A stretch of 64,000 nucleotides of DNA from DATHZQ01 sp963823505 (GTDB taxonomy: Bacteria; Actinomycetota; Acidimicrobiia; Spongiisociales; UBA5794): assembly GCA_963823505.1 (NCBI GenBank), contig CAWGLY010000005.1, forward strand, positions 558,001 to 622,000, read 5' to 3'. A program made the position numbers and the translations under genes. Every line of letters starts with the position of its first letter. The first letter of the stretch is position 1. Below are positions 43,437-52,708 of the stretch, in pieces. The notes under the pieces were generated by a model. That model searched no databases. It was not told the origin of the DNA and worked only from the letters and a program-made list of their open reading frames with translations.

Positions 43437-44291
43437 ATGACCAAGGACTACCAGCAAGCCAAGCCTGACCTCGAGCTGCGTTGGGAGCATCGAGGTCCCA
43501 TCGCGCCGCTGAGCCGGACCGAAGCCTCGCTGTTGTTCGCCGAGCTGTCACAGGTGTCGTACCTCCACCCGCAACACGTCGCCGACTATGCGCCACATCT
43601 CGGACTGGACCTGGAGCAATTCATCGATAGGGACGGTGCCCAGGCGTACGTCTTCTCGAGTCCCACCGACCGGGTCATCTCGTGCCGCGGCACCGAGCCG
43701 ACGGAGTTCAACGACATCAAGGCCGACGTCAATGCGGTGATGGTGGTCGCGGAAACAGTCGGCAGGGTTCATCGCGGCTTCAAGAAGGAGGTCGACGATC
43801 TGTGGCCCAAGATCGAAACCATCCTGTCGGAAGACGACGGAAGGGACGTGTGGTTCACCGGTCACTCTCTCGGAGGCGCCATGGCCACCATCTGCGCTGG
43901 GCGGTGCTATCTCTCCCACATACCTGTTGAGCCCAAAGGCGTCTATACCTACGGTGCACCTCGCGTCGGCACGCAGCGGTATGCGAATCACGTCGCCCTC
44001 GACCTGACCCGGTGGGTCAACAACAACGACATCGTGCCTCGAGTCCCACCGACGTGGATGGGCTACCGCCACACCGGCAAACGGATCTACATCAACACAT
44101 ATGGCAAGGTCCGCAGGATGACCCCCCGACAGAGGGTCAAAGACCGTTGGCGCGGCTTCTGGGCCGGGCTCAAACAAGGCAAGATCGACCACTTCTCCGA
44201 TCACGCCGTCGCCAACTACGTCAGGCACATCGCCGGCGCCCTCGCCGAAGAGAAGGTCCAGGGCACGGACGACGGGACTACCGCGCTCTGA
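43437..44291 (+). CDS. Class 3 lipase family hydrolase
   Basis: A 284-residue alpha/beta hydrolase. The oxyanion region VISCRGTEPTEFNDIKADVN precedes the nucleophile elbow FTGHSLGGAMA (Ser144), then YTYGAPRVGTQRYANHV, Asp198 in NNNDIVPRVPP and a terminal His256 in FSDHAVANY: the complete Lipase_3 triad pattern. No signal peptide is present, so it acts in the cytoplasm or leaves by another route. It probably acts on acylglycerols or phospholipids. Confidence 0.92.
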   Translation: MTKDYQQAKPDLELRWEHRGPIAPLSRTEASLLFAELSQVSYLHPQHVADYAPHLGLDLEQFIDRDGAQAYVFSSPTDRVISCRGTEPTEFNDIKADVNAVMVVAETVGRVHRGFKKEVDDLWPKIETILSEDDGRDVWFTGHSLGGAMATICAGRCYLSHIPVEPKGVYTYGAPRVGTQRYANHVALDLTRWVNNNDIVPRVPPTWMGYRHTGKRIYINTYGKVRRMTPRQRVKDRWRGFWAGLKQGKIDHFSDHAVANYVRHIAGALAEEKVQGTDDGTTAL

Positions 44292-44373
44292 CAAGACCAT
44301 GTGTTGCCGGCGGCCCGAGCCGTCAGGAGACGATGCTGGGTCTGGCGACGTTCCCGGCGTAGCATTGGGGCCG

Positions 44374-45792
44374 ATGACGATCACACGGCGTCTGCTCGGA
44401 TTCTGGCTGCTACTGGCCACGGCACTCGCTACCGCGTGCAGCACGGACGCAGTGCTGGTCGAGGCCAGCGCCGACCGCCCAAACCGGACCACGTTGGCTG
44501 CGCTTGCACCCGCCACGACCACGTCAACGACGACGTCCACGTCAACGACGACGTCCACGTCGACGACGACCACCCTTGCTCCGACGCGACTCCAACTGCG
44601 CACCGAACCAGAGACTGCGACGGCCTTCATCGAAACGGCCGACGGAGCCACGCTGGAGGTCGAGCTCCCATTCGACGACTATGTGCGCGGCCCGGTGACC
44701 CTGAGCGTGGAAGCCGAGGGGTACGCTCCGCTCGTCGAACTCATCGAGATGGACGGCGATCGCAACCTCACCGTCTGGCTGGATCGCCCAGGGCAGCTGC
44801 TTCACAAGATGGTCGAGTGGAGCACAAGCGGAGCACCCAAGCAGGTGGCCTTCACGCCCGGCAATACCGAGGTTTGGGTGACCCTCCTCAGCGGCACGGG
44901 CTTCGAGGTCTTCGACCCGTCGACCGGGGACCGGCTGGCAGCCGTCGAGCTGCCGGAAGCCGGCTCGGTCGAAGTCATCTTCAATCGTGATGGCACCAGG
45001 GCGTACATCAGCCAGATGGAGACGGCGTCTGTCTATGAGGTCGACGTGGCGTCGCGGGAGGTGTTACGGAGGCTCGGCACCGAAGGTGTATGGACCAAGG
45101 TGATGGTGCTCTCCCCCGACGAGCAGACGCTGTGGGCGTCCAACTGGGTCAGCAACGACGTCAGCGAGATCGACCTGGTGACCGGCGAAGTCCGTGAGCG
45201 GATCCGAGCCGTGACCACACCACGGGGTCTCTACGTCACCCCCGACGGGGAGAAGCTGTATATCGCCGGTTTTGAGGACGGCGAGATCCAGGTCATCGAC
45301 CTCGTCACCAGGGAGAGCACCGTCATCTACCGGTCGGGTGGCTCGATGCGGCACCTCGTCGGCGACCCAGAACGGGGGCTCATGTACGCCTCCGACATGG
45401 CGCGGCATCATGTCCTCGTCGTCGACACCGCATCCGACGAGGTCTCGGTGCTCGCAGACGTGGACAGGGTTCCCAACACGATTGACCTCAGCCCGGATGG
45501 CCGGGTGCTCTACGTATCCAACCGCGGCCGCAACAACCCCGACACGTATTACAAGCCCGGCCCCGAGTGGGGCACGGTGGTGGTCATCGACACCACGACG
45601 GGCGAATACCTCGACGCCATCATCGGCGGAAACCAGACGACAGGCCTCGACGTCTCCCCCGACGGCACCATGCTTGCCTACAGCGACTTCCTCGACGACC
45701 GGGTCACCGTGTACCGGATTCCGCCCTACGAGGAGCTGGCCGCAGGGGGTGGGGGCCGCTGGGAAGCCCACCTCGCCGAGATCACGAAATAG
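44374..45792 (+). CDS. PEGA-like plus YncE-type beta-propeller lipoprotein
   Basis: A 472-residue exported protein. Signal MTITRRLLGFWLLLATALAT then AC lipobox, a Ser/Thr linker coded by an 18-base tandem repeat, a PEGA-like domain at about residues 70-140 (RLQLRTEPETATAFIETADG ... VTLSVEAEGYAPLVEL), then YncE-type propeller blades (APKQVAFTPGNTEVWVTLLS, LSPDGRVLYVSNRGRNNP, LDVSPDGTMLAYSDFLDDRV). Such propellers bind partners at the cell surface and some bind DNA or metals. It converges on the glucosidase gene. Confidence 0.88.
   Translation: MTITRRLLGFWLLLATALATACSTDAVLVEASADRPNRTTLAALAPATTTSTTTSTSTTTSTSTTTTLAPTRLQLRTEPETATAFIETADGATLEVELPFDDYVRGPVTLSVEAEGYAPLVELIEMDGDRNLTVWLDRPGQLLHKMVEWSTSGAPKQVAFTPGNTEVWVTLLSGTGFEVFDPSTGDRLAAVELPEAGSVEVIFNRDGTRAYISQMETASVYEVDVASREVLRRLGTEGVWTKVMVLSPDEQTLWASNWVSNDVSEIDLVTGEVRERIRAVTTPRGLYVTPDGEKLYIAGFEDGEIQVIDLVTRESTVIYRSGGSMRHLVGDPERGLMYASDMARHHVLVVDTASDEVSVLADVDRVPNTIDLSPDGRVLYVSNRGRNNPDTYYKPGPEWGTVVVIDTTTGEYLDAIIGGNQTTGLDVSPDGTMLAYSDFLDDRVTVYRIPPYEELAAGGGGRWEAHLAEITK
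44518..44572 (+). repeat. 18-bp in-frame tandem repeat in the Thr linker
   Basis: ACGTCAACGACGACGTCC is repeated about three times within the linker (TSTTTS units). Being a multiple of three, copy-number change would only alter linker length. Confidence 0.8.
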
Positions 45793-45802
45793 GCGCGCTA
45801 TT
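45788..45802. terminator. Short palindrome spanning two convergent stop codons
   Basis: AATAG-GCGCG-CTATT lies exactly between the propeller gene stop (45790-45792) and the glucosidase stop (45798-45800). It may act as a weak bidirectional terminator. Its short stem makes this uncertain. Confidence 0.35.
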
Positions 45803-48464
45803 GCGTGCGGCGCACCGCCTGGGTGGCGAGCAACGTGGCTACGAGACCCGTCCAGCCGGTCTGGTGGGAGGCACCGAGGCCTGCGCCGGTGTCACCGTTG
45901 AAATACTCGTAGAACAGCGGATGCTCATGCCAGGACTCCGGTACCTTTCCTGTGCGATGGGCCTCGACGGGGGGCACCCCTCCCTCGGGGGGCACGAACA
46001 GCGAGACGAGCCGGTCGGTCAGCAGATCGGCCACCTCATCGAGGTTCCGCTGGACCCCTGAACCGGTCGGACACTCGACCGTGAAGCCTTCGCCGTAGTA
46101 CCGGGCATACTCTCGCAGCGCCTCGACGATGAGGAAGTTGATAGGCATCCACACGGGACCGCGCCAGTTGCTGTTGCCTCCGAACAAGGGAGAGGTTGAC
46201 TCGGCCGCCTCGTACCTGATGGCAGCGTGGACTCCCCCGCGATCGAAGATGTACGGCTCGCGCTCATGGACCTTGGACAGTGACCGGATGCCGTGCGGCG
46301 AGAGGAACTCGCGCTCGTCGAGCATCCTGGCCAGCACACGCCGCAGCCGTTCTTCGCTGAGGACCGAGAACAGGATGCGGTCCTTGGTACCCGGCGCATC
46401 GAATGTCGCCATCGCCCCGGACAGGTGTGGTCGGTTCGCCACGAACCACCACATGCGCCGGTTGAAGTCGTGGAGCGGCTCGACGACCGACGTGTCGATC
46501 GTCTCGACGGCGAGCAGCGGAATGAGCCCCACCAGCGACCTGGCACGCAACTGCACCTTCTCATCGTCGGGTAGGTGGAGTGCGTCGTAGAAGAACCCAT
46601 CGTCCTCGTTCCACAAGCCCGGCCCACCCGCCGCACCGTTCATCGCCGCAGCAATCGCCAGGAAGTGCTCGAGGAACTTCGTCGCGAGGTCTTGGTACAC
46701 GGGATTGGCGTCGCCGAGCTCCAGCGCGATCTTCAACATCTCCAGCGTGTAGAACGCCATCCACGCAGTGCCGTCCGACTGATCGAGGTGGCCCCCCGTC
46801 GGCAGCGCCTCGCTGCGGTTGAAGACGCTGATGTTGTCGAGACCCAGGAACCCGCCTTGGAAGACGTTGTTGCCGTCATCGTCCTTGCGGTTGACCCACC
46901 AGGTGAAGTTGATGAGCAGCTTGTGGAAGACGCCCTCGAGGAACGCGCGGTCCTTGACCCCGCTGGCTTCCGCATCGACTCGGTACACCTGCCACGCCGC
47001 CCACGCATGGACGGGCGGGTTCACGTCGCCGAACGACCACTCGTAGGCAGGGAGCTGGCCGCTGGGATGCATGTACCACTCCCGCGTCATCAGCCGGATC
47101 TGCGCCTTGGCGAAGCCCGGATCGACCATTGCCAAGGGGATCGCATGAAAGGCAAGGTCCCATGCCGCATACCACGGGTACTCCCAGGCATCCGGCATCG
47201 AGATCACGTCGTAGTTGTTGAGGTGCCGCCAGCTCCGGTTGCGAGACCGCTCCCCCGATGGCGACGGGCGCCATCCCTCCGGGTCTCCGTCCAGCCACTG
47301 CGCGACGTCGAGGTAGTAGAGCTGCTTGCTCCAGATCATCCCTGCGATGGCCTCGCGCTGCACCGTCGCCTCTCCAACCGTGAGGCCCGGGTGATGCACA
47401 GTCTGGTAGAACTCGTCCGCTTCCCCCGCCCGCTCCCCCACGACGGCATCAAACTCGCCGAACGGCGCGGCAACTTCGTCACGACGTAGACGGAGCCGCA
47501 CCGTTGCCGTCGCACCGGGTGCGACGTCGAGACGGTGCACCGTCGCGACCTTGGTCCCGGTCGCATCGGGCGCAACCGCGTCCCCGCGCCCGTCGACGAT
47601 GTAGTCGTGGAATGCGTCCTTGGCGTGGACCGGTCCTGGAACGTCGAACAGCCGCTCGGTGTTCGTGACGTTGTCGGTGAAGATCACCTCATCGGCAGCT
47701 TCCACCGCAAGGGTGTAGTGCCCAAGCACGGGGTGGGTGGCGACCACCGTCGTCTCATCGCTGCGCCACATCGCCGGCATCGACAGGATGTCGTCCTTCG
47801 GCCCGGCCGGATACCCCCAGCTCCAGGTGTTGCGAAACCACAAGGTGGGGAGAACCACGCATGGAGCCGTATCCGGGCCGCGATTCGTCACCTGAATCCG
47901 GATCAGGATGTCATCGACGTCGGCCTTGGCGTAGGTGACATCGACGGCGAAGTAGCGGTCGGACTCGAACACGCCCGTGTCGGCCAACTCGAGCTCAGGC
48001 TCATTCGCCCTGCCTTCGTGGCCGGCGGTCACCAGATGCTGGTAAGGGAACGCGCGCTGTGGGTAGGCGTAGCGCATCCGCATGAAGGAGTGGGTAGGCG
48101 TGGCATCGAGGTACCAGTACTCCTCCTTGACGTCCTCGCCGTGGTTGCCCTCTGGACCGGAAAGACCGAACAGCCGCTCCTTGAGGATCGGGTCACTGCC
48201 GTTCCACAACGCCACTGCAAAGCAGAGGAACTGTTCACGATCCGAAAACCCGGCAAGCCCGTCTTCACCCCAGCGATATGTGCGGCTCCTGGCGTGGTCG
48301 TGCGGGAAGAACCGCCACGCGTCCCCATCGTCGCTGTAGTCCTCACGAACCGTCCCCCACGCCCGCTCCGCAAGGTACGGTCCCCAAAGCTGCCAGTCGG
48401 CGGCGCCGGCTGCCGTTGCGGCGAGTCGCCGATGTTCGGCGGTGTCACGGATGGGGTGCGTCAC
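45798..48464 (-). CDS. GH63-like glucosidase (MGH1-type glycoside hydrolase)
   Basis: An 888-residue soluble protein of the bacterial glucosidase/mannosylglycerate-hydrolase-like group. N-terminal LWGPYLAERAWGTVREDYSD and WRFFPHDHARSRTYRWGEDG are diagnostic, the (alpha/alpha)6 barrel contains YPWYAAWDLAFHAIPLAMVD, GTAWMAFYTLEMLKIALELG and WRGPVWMPINFLIVEALREY, and the end reads FYEYFNGDTGAGLGASHQTG, then WTGL. The Asp in AAWDLAFH and the Glu/Asp near the C-terminal FNGDTG are likely catalytic. Absence of a signal peptide suggests action on intracellular glucosides or compatible solutes such as glucosylglycerate. Confidence 0.92.
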   Translation of the reverse strand: MTHPIRDTAEHRRLAATAAGAADWQLWGPYLAERAWGTVREDYSDDGDAWRFFPHDHARSRTYRWGEDGLAGFSDREQFLCFAVALWNGSDPILKERLFGLSGPEGNHGEDVKEEYWYLDATPTHSFMRMRYAYPQRAFPYQHLVTAGHEGRANEPELELADTGVFESDRYFAVDVTYAKADVDDILIRIQVTNRGPDTAPCVVLPTLWFRNTWSWGYPAGPKDDILSMPAMWRSDETTVVATHPVLGHYTLAVEAADEVIFTDNVTNTERLFDVPGPVHAKDAFHDYIVDGRGDAVAPDATGTKVATVHRLDVAPGATATVRLRLRRDEVAAPFGEFDAVVGERAGEADEFYQTVHHPGLTVGEATVQREAIAGMIWSKQLYYLDVAQWLDGDPEGWRPSPSGERSRNRSWRHLNNYDVISMPDAWEYPWYAAWDLAFHAIPLAMVDPGFAKAQIRLMTREWYMHPSGQLPAYEWSFGDVNPPVHAWAAWQVYRVDAEASGVKDRAFLEGVFHKLLINFTWWVNRKDDDGNNVFQGGFLGLDNISVFNRSEALPTGGHLDQSDGTAWMAFYTLEMLKIALELGDANPVYQDLATKFLEHFLAIAAAMNGAAGGPGLWNEDDGFFYDALHLPDDEKVQLRARSLVGLIPLLAVETIDTSVVEPLHDFNRRMWWFVANRPHLSGAMATFDAPGTKDRILFSVLSEERLRRVLARMLDEREFLSPHGIRSLSKVHEREPYIFDRGGVHAAIRYEAAESTSPLFGGNSNWRGPVWMPINFLIVEALREYARYYGEGFTVECPTGSGVQRNLDEVADLLTDRLVSLFVPPEGGVPPVEAHRTGKVPESWHEHPLFYEYFNGDTGAGLGASHQTGWTGLVATLLATQAVRRTQ

Positions 48465-48544
48465 GACGCAAGAGTGTACGGCGACGTACGGTTTGCGATG
48501 CCGGGCGCTGGCGGAGAGGTCGGCCCGGTCTTTAGCATGGGGTC

Positions 48545-49093
48545 GTGCCTGTGCTCATCGTTGTCGCCGCCTTCGTCATCGTTGCCCTCTGGCTCGTCTT
48601 CGGATACAACCGCTTGGTGCGCTTGCGCAATCGATCGCAGAACGCCTGGTCACAAGTCGACGTCCAGCTCAAGCGGCGGTACGACCTCGTTCCCAACCTC
48701 GTCGAGACCGTCAAGGGATATGCTGCCCACGAGTCCTCGACCCTGAATGCGGTGATCGAGGCTCGCAACGTTGCCGTCGGCGCCGGTTCCATCGAAGGAC
48801 AGGCAGAAGCCGAAGGCATGCTCACCGGAGCCCTCAAGTCCCTCTTTGCACTCGCCGAGTCGTATCCCGACCTCAAGGCCAGTGACAACTTCCGCACGCT
48901 TCAGGCGCAACTGGCCGATGTGGAGGGCGACATCACTGTGGCTCGCCAGATCTACAACGACACGATGCTCACGTACAACAACGCTGTCGAGACGATTCCC
49001 AACAACCTCGTTGCCATGCTCACGGGTTTCCAGCGCGGCGAGTTCTTCGAGGTGGAGGATGAAGGGCGAAGCGTGCCGAAGGTGCAATTCTGA
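48545..49093 (+). CDS. lemA: LemA family protein
   Basis: A 182-residue protein with one N-terminal membrane helix (residues 3-20) and the LemA helical bundle: YNRLVRLRNRSQNAWSQVDV, then QLKRRYDLVPNLVETVKGYA, FRTLQAQLADVEGDITVARQ and IYNDTMLTYNNAVETIPNNL. These are the family hallmarks. The C-terminus GFQRGEFFEVEDEGRSVPKV is also typical. The stop TGA overlaps the start of the DUF2207 gene. LemA and DUF2207 proteins are frequently paired in envelope maintenance. Confidence 0.96.
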   Translation: MPVLIVVAAFVIVALWLVFGYNRLVRLRNRSQNAWSQVDVQLKRRYDLVPNLVETVKGYAAHESSTLNAVIEARNVAVGAGSIEGQAEAEGMLTGALKSLFALAESYPDLKASDNFRTLQAQLADVEGDITVARQIYNDTMLTYNNAVETIPNNLVAMLTGFQRGEFFEVEDEGRSVPKVQF

Positions 49094-50946
49094 GGCGCCT
49101 ATTCGCCATCCTCCTGCTGGTCCTGGCGGCGTCAGCGGTGGCCGGACCAGCATTTGCCAAGTCCTTCTCGCTTCCCCGAGCCGATGTGGAGATCGCCCTG
49201 TTGCCGGACGGCACACTCGAAGTGAGCGAGAACATCACGTTTGACTTCGACGGCCCCTTCTCGGGGGCATTTCGTGACATTCCGCTGCGGAAAGGTGAGA
49301 CGATCACCGACGTGGTGGTCAGCGAGAACGGGGTCGATTACTCGCCGGGCGCGTCGACCATCCTCGGGTCGAGCGGCACGCCGGGCACCTACGGCGTCGC
49401 CGACGAGGGCTACCAGACGAGGGTCGTGTGGCACTACGGAGCCATCGACGAGCAGCGTACATTCACGATTCGCTACCGCATCGACGGGTTGGCGGTGGCC
49501 TATGACGACGTTGTGGACATCAACCTGAATGTCTGGGGCGCCGATTGGGACGTGGGCCTCGGCGAGCTCACCGCAGCGCTCAGCTACCCGGGGACTGCTG
49601 CCGAGGGGCAGGTCCTGGTGTTCGGCCACCCCGCCAACGTCAGCGGCGAGACCTCGCTCGGCGCCGACGGGGTCTCTCCATCGCTGGTTGCGCATGACAT
49701 CCCGAACCACCAGTTCGTCGAGTTCCGGGTGCTCCTGCCACGCTCAGTGCTCACCGAGACCACCGGCGCCAAGGTGGTTGCCTCTACCAGGGGAGACGAG
49801 ATCCTCGCCCAAGAGACCGCACTGGCGCAGCGGGCGAACGACGAGCGCCAAGCCAACCGGGTGGCGGTGATGAGCCTGGTCGGTCTGTCGCTGCTGGTCC
49901 CTGCTGCCCTCGCTTTTGGCTACCGGAAGTACGGTGCGGAGCCTCGGGTTGCCTACGACCAGGAATACGAGCACGCACCACCCACCGACGACAGTCCCGC
50001 TGTGGTCAACGGTTTGCGCCGCCAGGGCACCCCCGACGAGTCCGGATTCACGGCAACGATGTTCGACTTCATCCGCAGGGGGATCGTCACCGCAGAGCCT
50101 ATCGAGGCGGAGAAGGCAACGTGGTTGGGGCTTCGCAAGGAACCGATATCGGACCTCGAGATCGGCCTGGTCGACGGCAAGCACGAGCTGCGTGCTTTCG
50201 AGCGCCCTGTGTACAGCATCATCACGAGACTGCTCGGCGAGGGACCGGTGCCGCTCACCGAGTTCCGGACGCTGATCCGCGAGGACGCCTCCGCCAACCA
50301 CACGTCCTATGTCGCATATCAGAACGCCACCGTCAAGCGTATGGAAGCGGACGGGCTCCTCGATCAAGCCGGACGTCGCTACCCGTGGATTGTCGCAGGG
50401 GTGATCGTCGGGGTGGCCGGCCTCGGATGGTTCGCCGTGACACCTCTGGTGGCGCAGTTCACTCCGCTGAACCAGCCGCTCGTGCGCTTCGGCATCATGG
50501 TGGCGGCGATCGTGGGGCTGGTCATGACGGTCGCTGGTGCAGGCGCGAGGAAAGCCTGGGTGCGACGCACCCCGGAGGGTGCGCTCATCGATGCCCGATG
50601 GCGAGGATTTGAGCGATACCTGCGGGACTTCGGCCGTTTCCAGGAAGCGCCACCACTGTCGCTGGCGCTGTGGGAAGAGTACCTGGTGTACGCCATCACG
50701 CTTGGGGTCGCCGATGAGGTTTTGGCTGCAGCTCGCATCCTTGCTCCCCAGGAACTGGCGACGAACAGCCAGTTGTATTGGTACGGGAATCACGGATATA
50801 CAAGTGGCCATTCCACAAACGCCATTTCCGGGATAGGATCAGCGCTAGACGGCGCCTTTTCGCCACCGTCTTCCTCCGGTTCCGGGGGCGGTTTCAGCGG
50901 TGGCGGTGGTGGAGGCGGCGGCGGAGGCGGAGGAGGCGCATGGTGA
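49090..50946 (+). CDS. DUF2207 membrane protein with a CTG start
   Basis: About 618 residues. In frame upstream of the first ATG/GTG, CTG at 49090 (overlapping the lemA stop as CTGA) starts a complete signal peptide (RRLFAILLLVLAASAVAGPA, then FA) directly before the mature KSFSLPRADVEIALLPDGTL. Beginning at GTG 49138 would lose most of it, so CTG, or ATT just before it, is preferred. The extracytoplasmic DUF2207 domain (VSENITFDFDGPFSGAFRDI) runs to about 230, followed by a membrane helix, a cytoplasmic part, two more helices near 435-480 and a Gly-rich tail (SGSGGGFSGGGGGGGG). Function unknown. Confidence 0.9.
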   Translation: MRRLFAILLLVLAASAVAGPAFAKSFSLPRADVEIALLPDGTLEVSENITFDFDGPFSGAFRDIPLRKGETITDVVVSENGVDYSPGASTILGSSGTPGTYGVADEGYQTRVVWHYGAIDEQRTFTIRYRIDGLAVAYDDVVDINLNVWGADWDVGLGELTAALSYPGTAAEGQVLVFGHPANVSGETSLGADGVSPSLVAHDIPNHQFVEFRVLLPRSVLTETTGAKVVASTRGDEILAQETALAQRANDERQANRVAVMSLVGLSLLVPAALAFGYRKYGAEPRVAYDQEYEHAPPTDDSPAVVNGLRRQGTPDESGFTATMFDFIRRGIVTAEPIEAEKATWLGLRKEPISDLEIGLVDGKHELRAFERPVYSIITRLLGEGPVPLTEFRTLIREDASANHTSYVAYQNATVKRMEADGLLDQAGRRYPWIVAGVIVGVAGLGWFAVTPLVAQFTPLNQPLVRFGIMVAAIVGLVMTVAGAGARKAWVRRTPEGALIDARWRGFERYLRDFGRFQEAPPLSLALWEEYLVYAITLGVADEVLAAARILAPQELATNSQLYWYGNHGYTSGHSTNAISGIGSALDGAFSPPSSSGSGGGFSGGGGGGGGGGGGGAW

Positions 50947-51422
50947 CACACGGGCGCACAGCCGACGTGCAGCAAGATCTCGCTGCCGTCGCTCCAGTCG
51001 GTTTCGCCCTCTTTGCTCTGATCCTGGTGTTCGCAGCTTCCAACATCGGTGCCGACCGCTTTGACGCGACCGTGATCGACGATACGTTGCGTCGCGATGA
51101 TGGCCAGACCTACGTAGCAGTGGAATGGGACGACGAGGGCGTGACGCGTCGCGGCGAGGTCGCCGTCAACGCCCGCCAAGCGTCCCAAGACCATGTCCGG
51201 ATCTGCTCCACCATCACCGGCGACCTCATGGTGCACGAGAACGGGTTCGTGTGGCCGCCCGCGTGGCTCGCCCTGCTGGCCGGGCTCAGCGGAGCGCTCG
51301 TCGGGTTCGTTGTCACGCTGGTGATGCGGAGCCGCCAACGTCGGGGCACCTCGATCTCTCCACCCGTCCCAGGGGCAGCACCGCACCTGCACGACCAAAC
51401 CTCGGAACGCACCAACCGCTGA
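50940..51422 (+). CDS. Small two-helix membrane protein
   Basis: A 160-residue protein whose ATG overlaps the DUF2207 stop. TM1 is APVGFALFALILVFAASNIG (about 19-38), TM2 is AWLALLAGLSGALVGFVVTL (about 108-127), with an ~65-residue extracytoplasmic loop (DRFDATVIDDTLRRDDGQTY ...). Gene order suggests partnership with LemA/DUF2207. The family is not recognised. Confidence 0.65.
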   Translation: MVTHGRTADVQQDLAAVAPVGFALFALILVFAASNIGADRFDATVIDDTLRRDDGQTYVAVEWDDEGVTRRGEVAVNARQASQDHVRICSTITGDLMVHENGFVWPPAWLALLAGLSGALVGFVVTLVMRSRQRRGTSISPPVPGAAPHLHDQTSERTNR

Positions 51423-51487
51423 TCCGGGACGACGGGCCGGAATCGCCGGCGTCGAGCGCCATGAGCAGACGCTCCGCCACCGCCGCG

Positions 51488-52708
51488 TCAAAGACCGATG
51501 AGTTCGGCCACGACACCAAGCTCGTCGAGCTGCGCCCGGATCTCGTCCAGGTAGATCGGATTCATCGCAATTACGAGGTCGGGCGCTACTCCGACCAGTT
51601 CTTCGGGCGCCAGCACCCTGTGGCCCGTTCCCGCCAGATAGCTGCCGTGTTTGTGGGGGTTGATGTCGACGGCCGCTTCCACGTGGTCCCCGACCACACC
51701 GAGGAACGCCACCGCCTTCGAGCTTGCTCCCCAGACCACCGCGATCTTCCCCGCTGCCGCCAGCCCGGCGAGCCGTCCCGACCATTCGGCCGATATCGCG
51801 GCGTATCCGGCGGCGAAGTGCGCAACGCCCTCGGCGATCGTCGACAAGTCGTCGACCGCCCAGCGCCGTAGCGGCCGATCCGCTGGAGCCGGTTTGGCCT
51901 CGATGATGAGGTATTGCCCGTCGTACTCGAGCCGGAGGTCTTCGACCTCGAACCCGCATCGCTCGAACAGCCGCGCCAGCGACCCTCGAGTGAAGTATCC
52001 GCAGTGCTCGTAGTAGACATCCCAGAAAGCCACCTCGTCGAGGATGCGCTGGGTGTCCGGTAGCTCGAACAGCAGCACCGTGTCGTACCGATCACCGATG
52101 GCAGCACGGATGTCGTTCAGGAACTCTTCCACGGGGTGGACGTGCTCCAGCGTATGGCGACACACGATGGCGTCACCAACGAGGTCGGCGTCATCAGCGG
52201 TGAAGTTGCGGACGATCCACTCCAAACGATCGGCGGCCTCCGAGGTGACCCGCTCCGGTCTCATGCCCGGATCGATGCCGATCCCCCGCCCGATGCCCGC
52301 TTCTGCCATCAGCGTCAAGAACTCACCCTTGCCGCACCCAATCTCGAGCACACGTTTGCCTGCCAAGTCGTAGCGCTCGATCCAACCGGCGGCGAGGTCC
52401 TTGGCGAAGCGGAGAAAGCGAGCCGAAGAAGCCTGGCTCTCCTCGTAGCCCTCTCCGTATCGAGCCAGCGAGGCATCGAAGGCGGCGTTCGTGATGAAGC
52501 CGCACGAGCGGCACATCCCCAGTTCGATGACGCCGCTGGGGAACTCGATGGCGGCCGTGGCGTCGGCAAGCAGCAGATTGCTGTTGGCCGGTGCTGCGTC
52601 GCTGCGATGGAAGCCGTCGAGCCCGATGTGTCCACACGCAGGACACCCCGCGTCGATGGCAAATCGACCGTCCCCGGCTCGTCCGGTATTCGTAGCTTCG
52701 CCGGTCAT
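51488..52708 (-). CDS. Sugar C-methyltransferase family (SAM-dependent, Zn-binding N-terminus)
   Basis: A 406-residue protein with the three parts of the NovU/TylC3-type C-methyltransferase family: a zinc-binding N-terminus (CPACG at 22-26 and CRSCGFITN near 66), a class I methyltransferase core (VLEIGCGKGEFLTLMAEAGI) with VCRHTLEHVHPVEEFLND, and a C-terminal Rossmann-like domain (AVVWGASSKAVAFLGVVGDH) with the VAAEL-type end. It would transfer a methyl group to C-3 of a nucleotide deoxysugar. The gene overlaps the phosphorylase gene by ATGA. No other deoxysugar genes are present, so the acceptor is unknown. Confidence 0.92.
   Translation of the reverse strand: MTGEATNTGRAGDGRFAIDAGCPACGHIGLDGFHRSDAAPANSNLLLADATAAIEFPSGVIELGMCRSCGFITNAAFDASLARYGEGYEESQASSARFLRFAKDLAAGWIERYDLAGKRVLEIGCGKGEFLTLMAEAGIGRGIGIDPGMRPERVTSEAADRLEWIVRNFTADDADLVGDAIVCRHTLEHVHPVEEFLNDIRAAIGDRYDTVLLFELPDTQRILDEVAFWDVYYEHCGYFTRGSLARLFERCGFEVEDLRLEYDGQYLIIEAKPAPADRPLRRWAVDDLSTIAEGVAHFAAGYAAISAEWSGRLAGLAAAGKIAVVWGASSKAVAFLGVVGDHVEAAVDINPHKHGSYLAGTGHRVLAPEELVGVAPDLVIAMNPIYLDEIRAQLDELGVVAELIGL

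Noticed and set aside
44374..45792. YncE-type propeller as a MauB-like heavy chain for the Cys-rich protein
   Set aside because: MauB is also a propeller, but this protein is a lipoprotein with a PEGA-like domain, 14 kb away among unrelated genes, and YncE-type propellers are very common.
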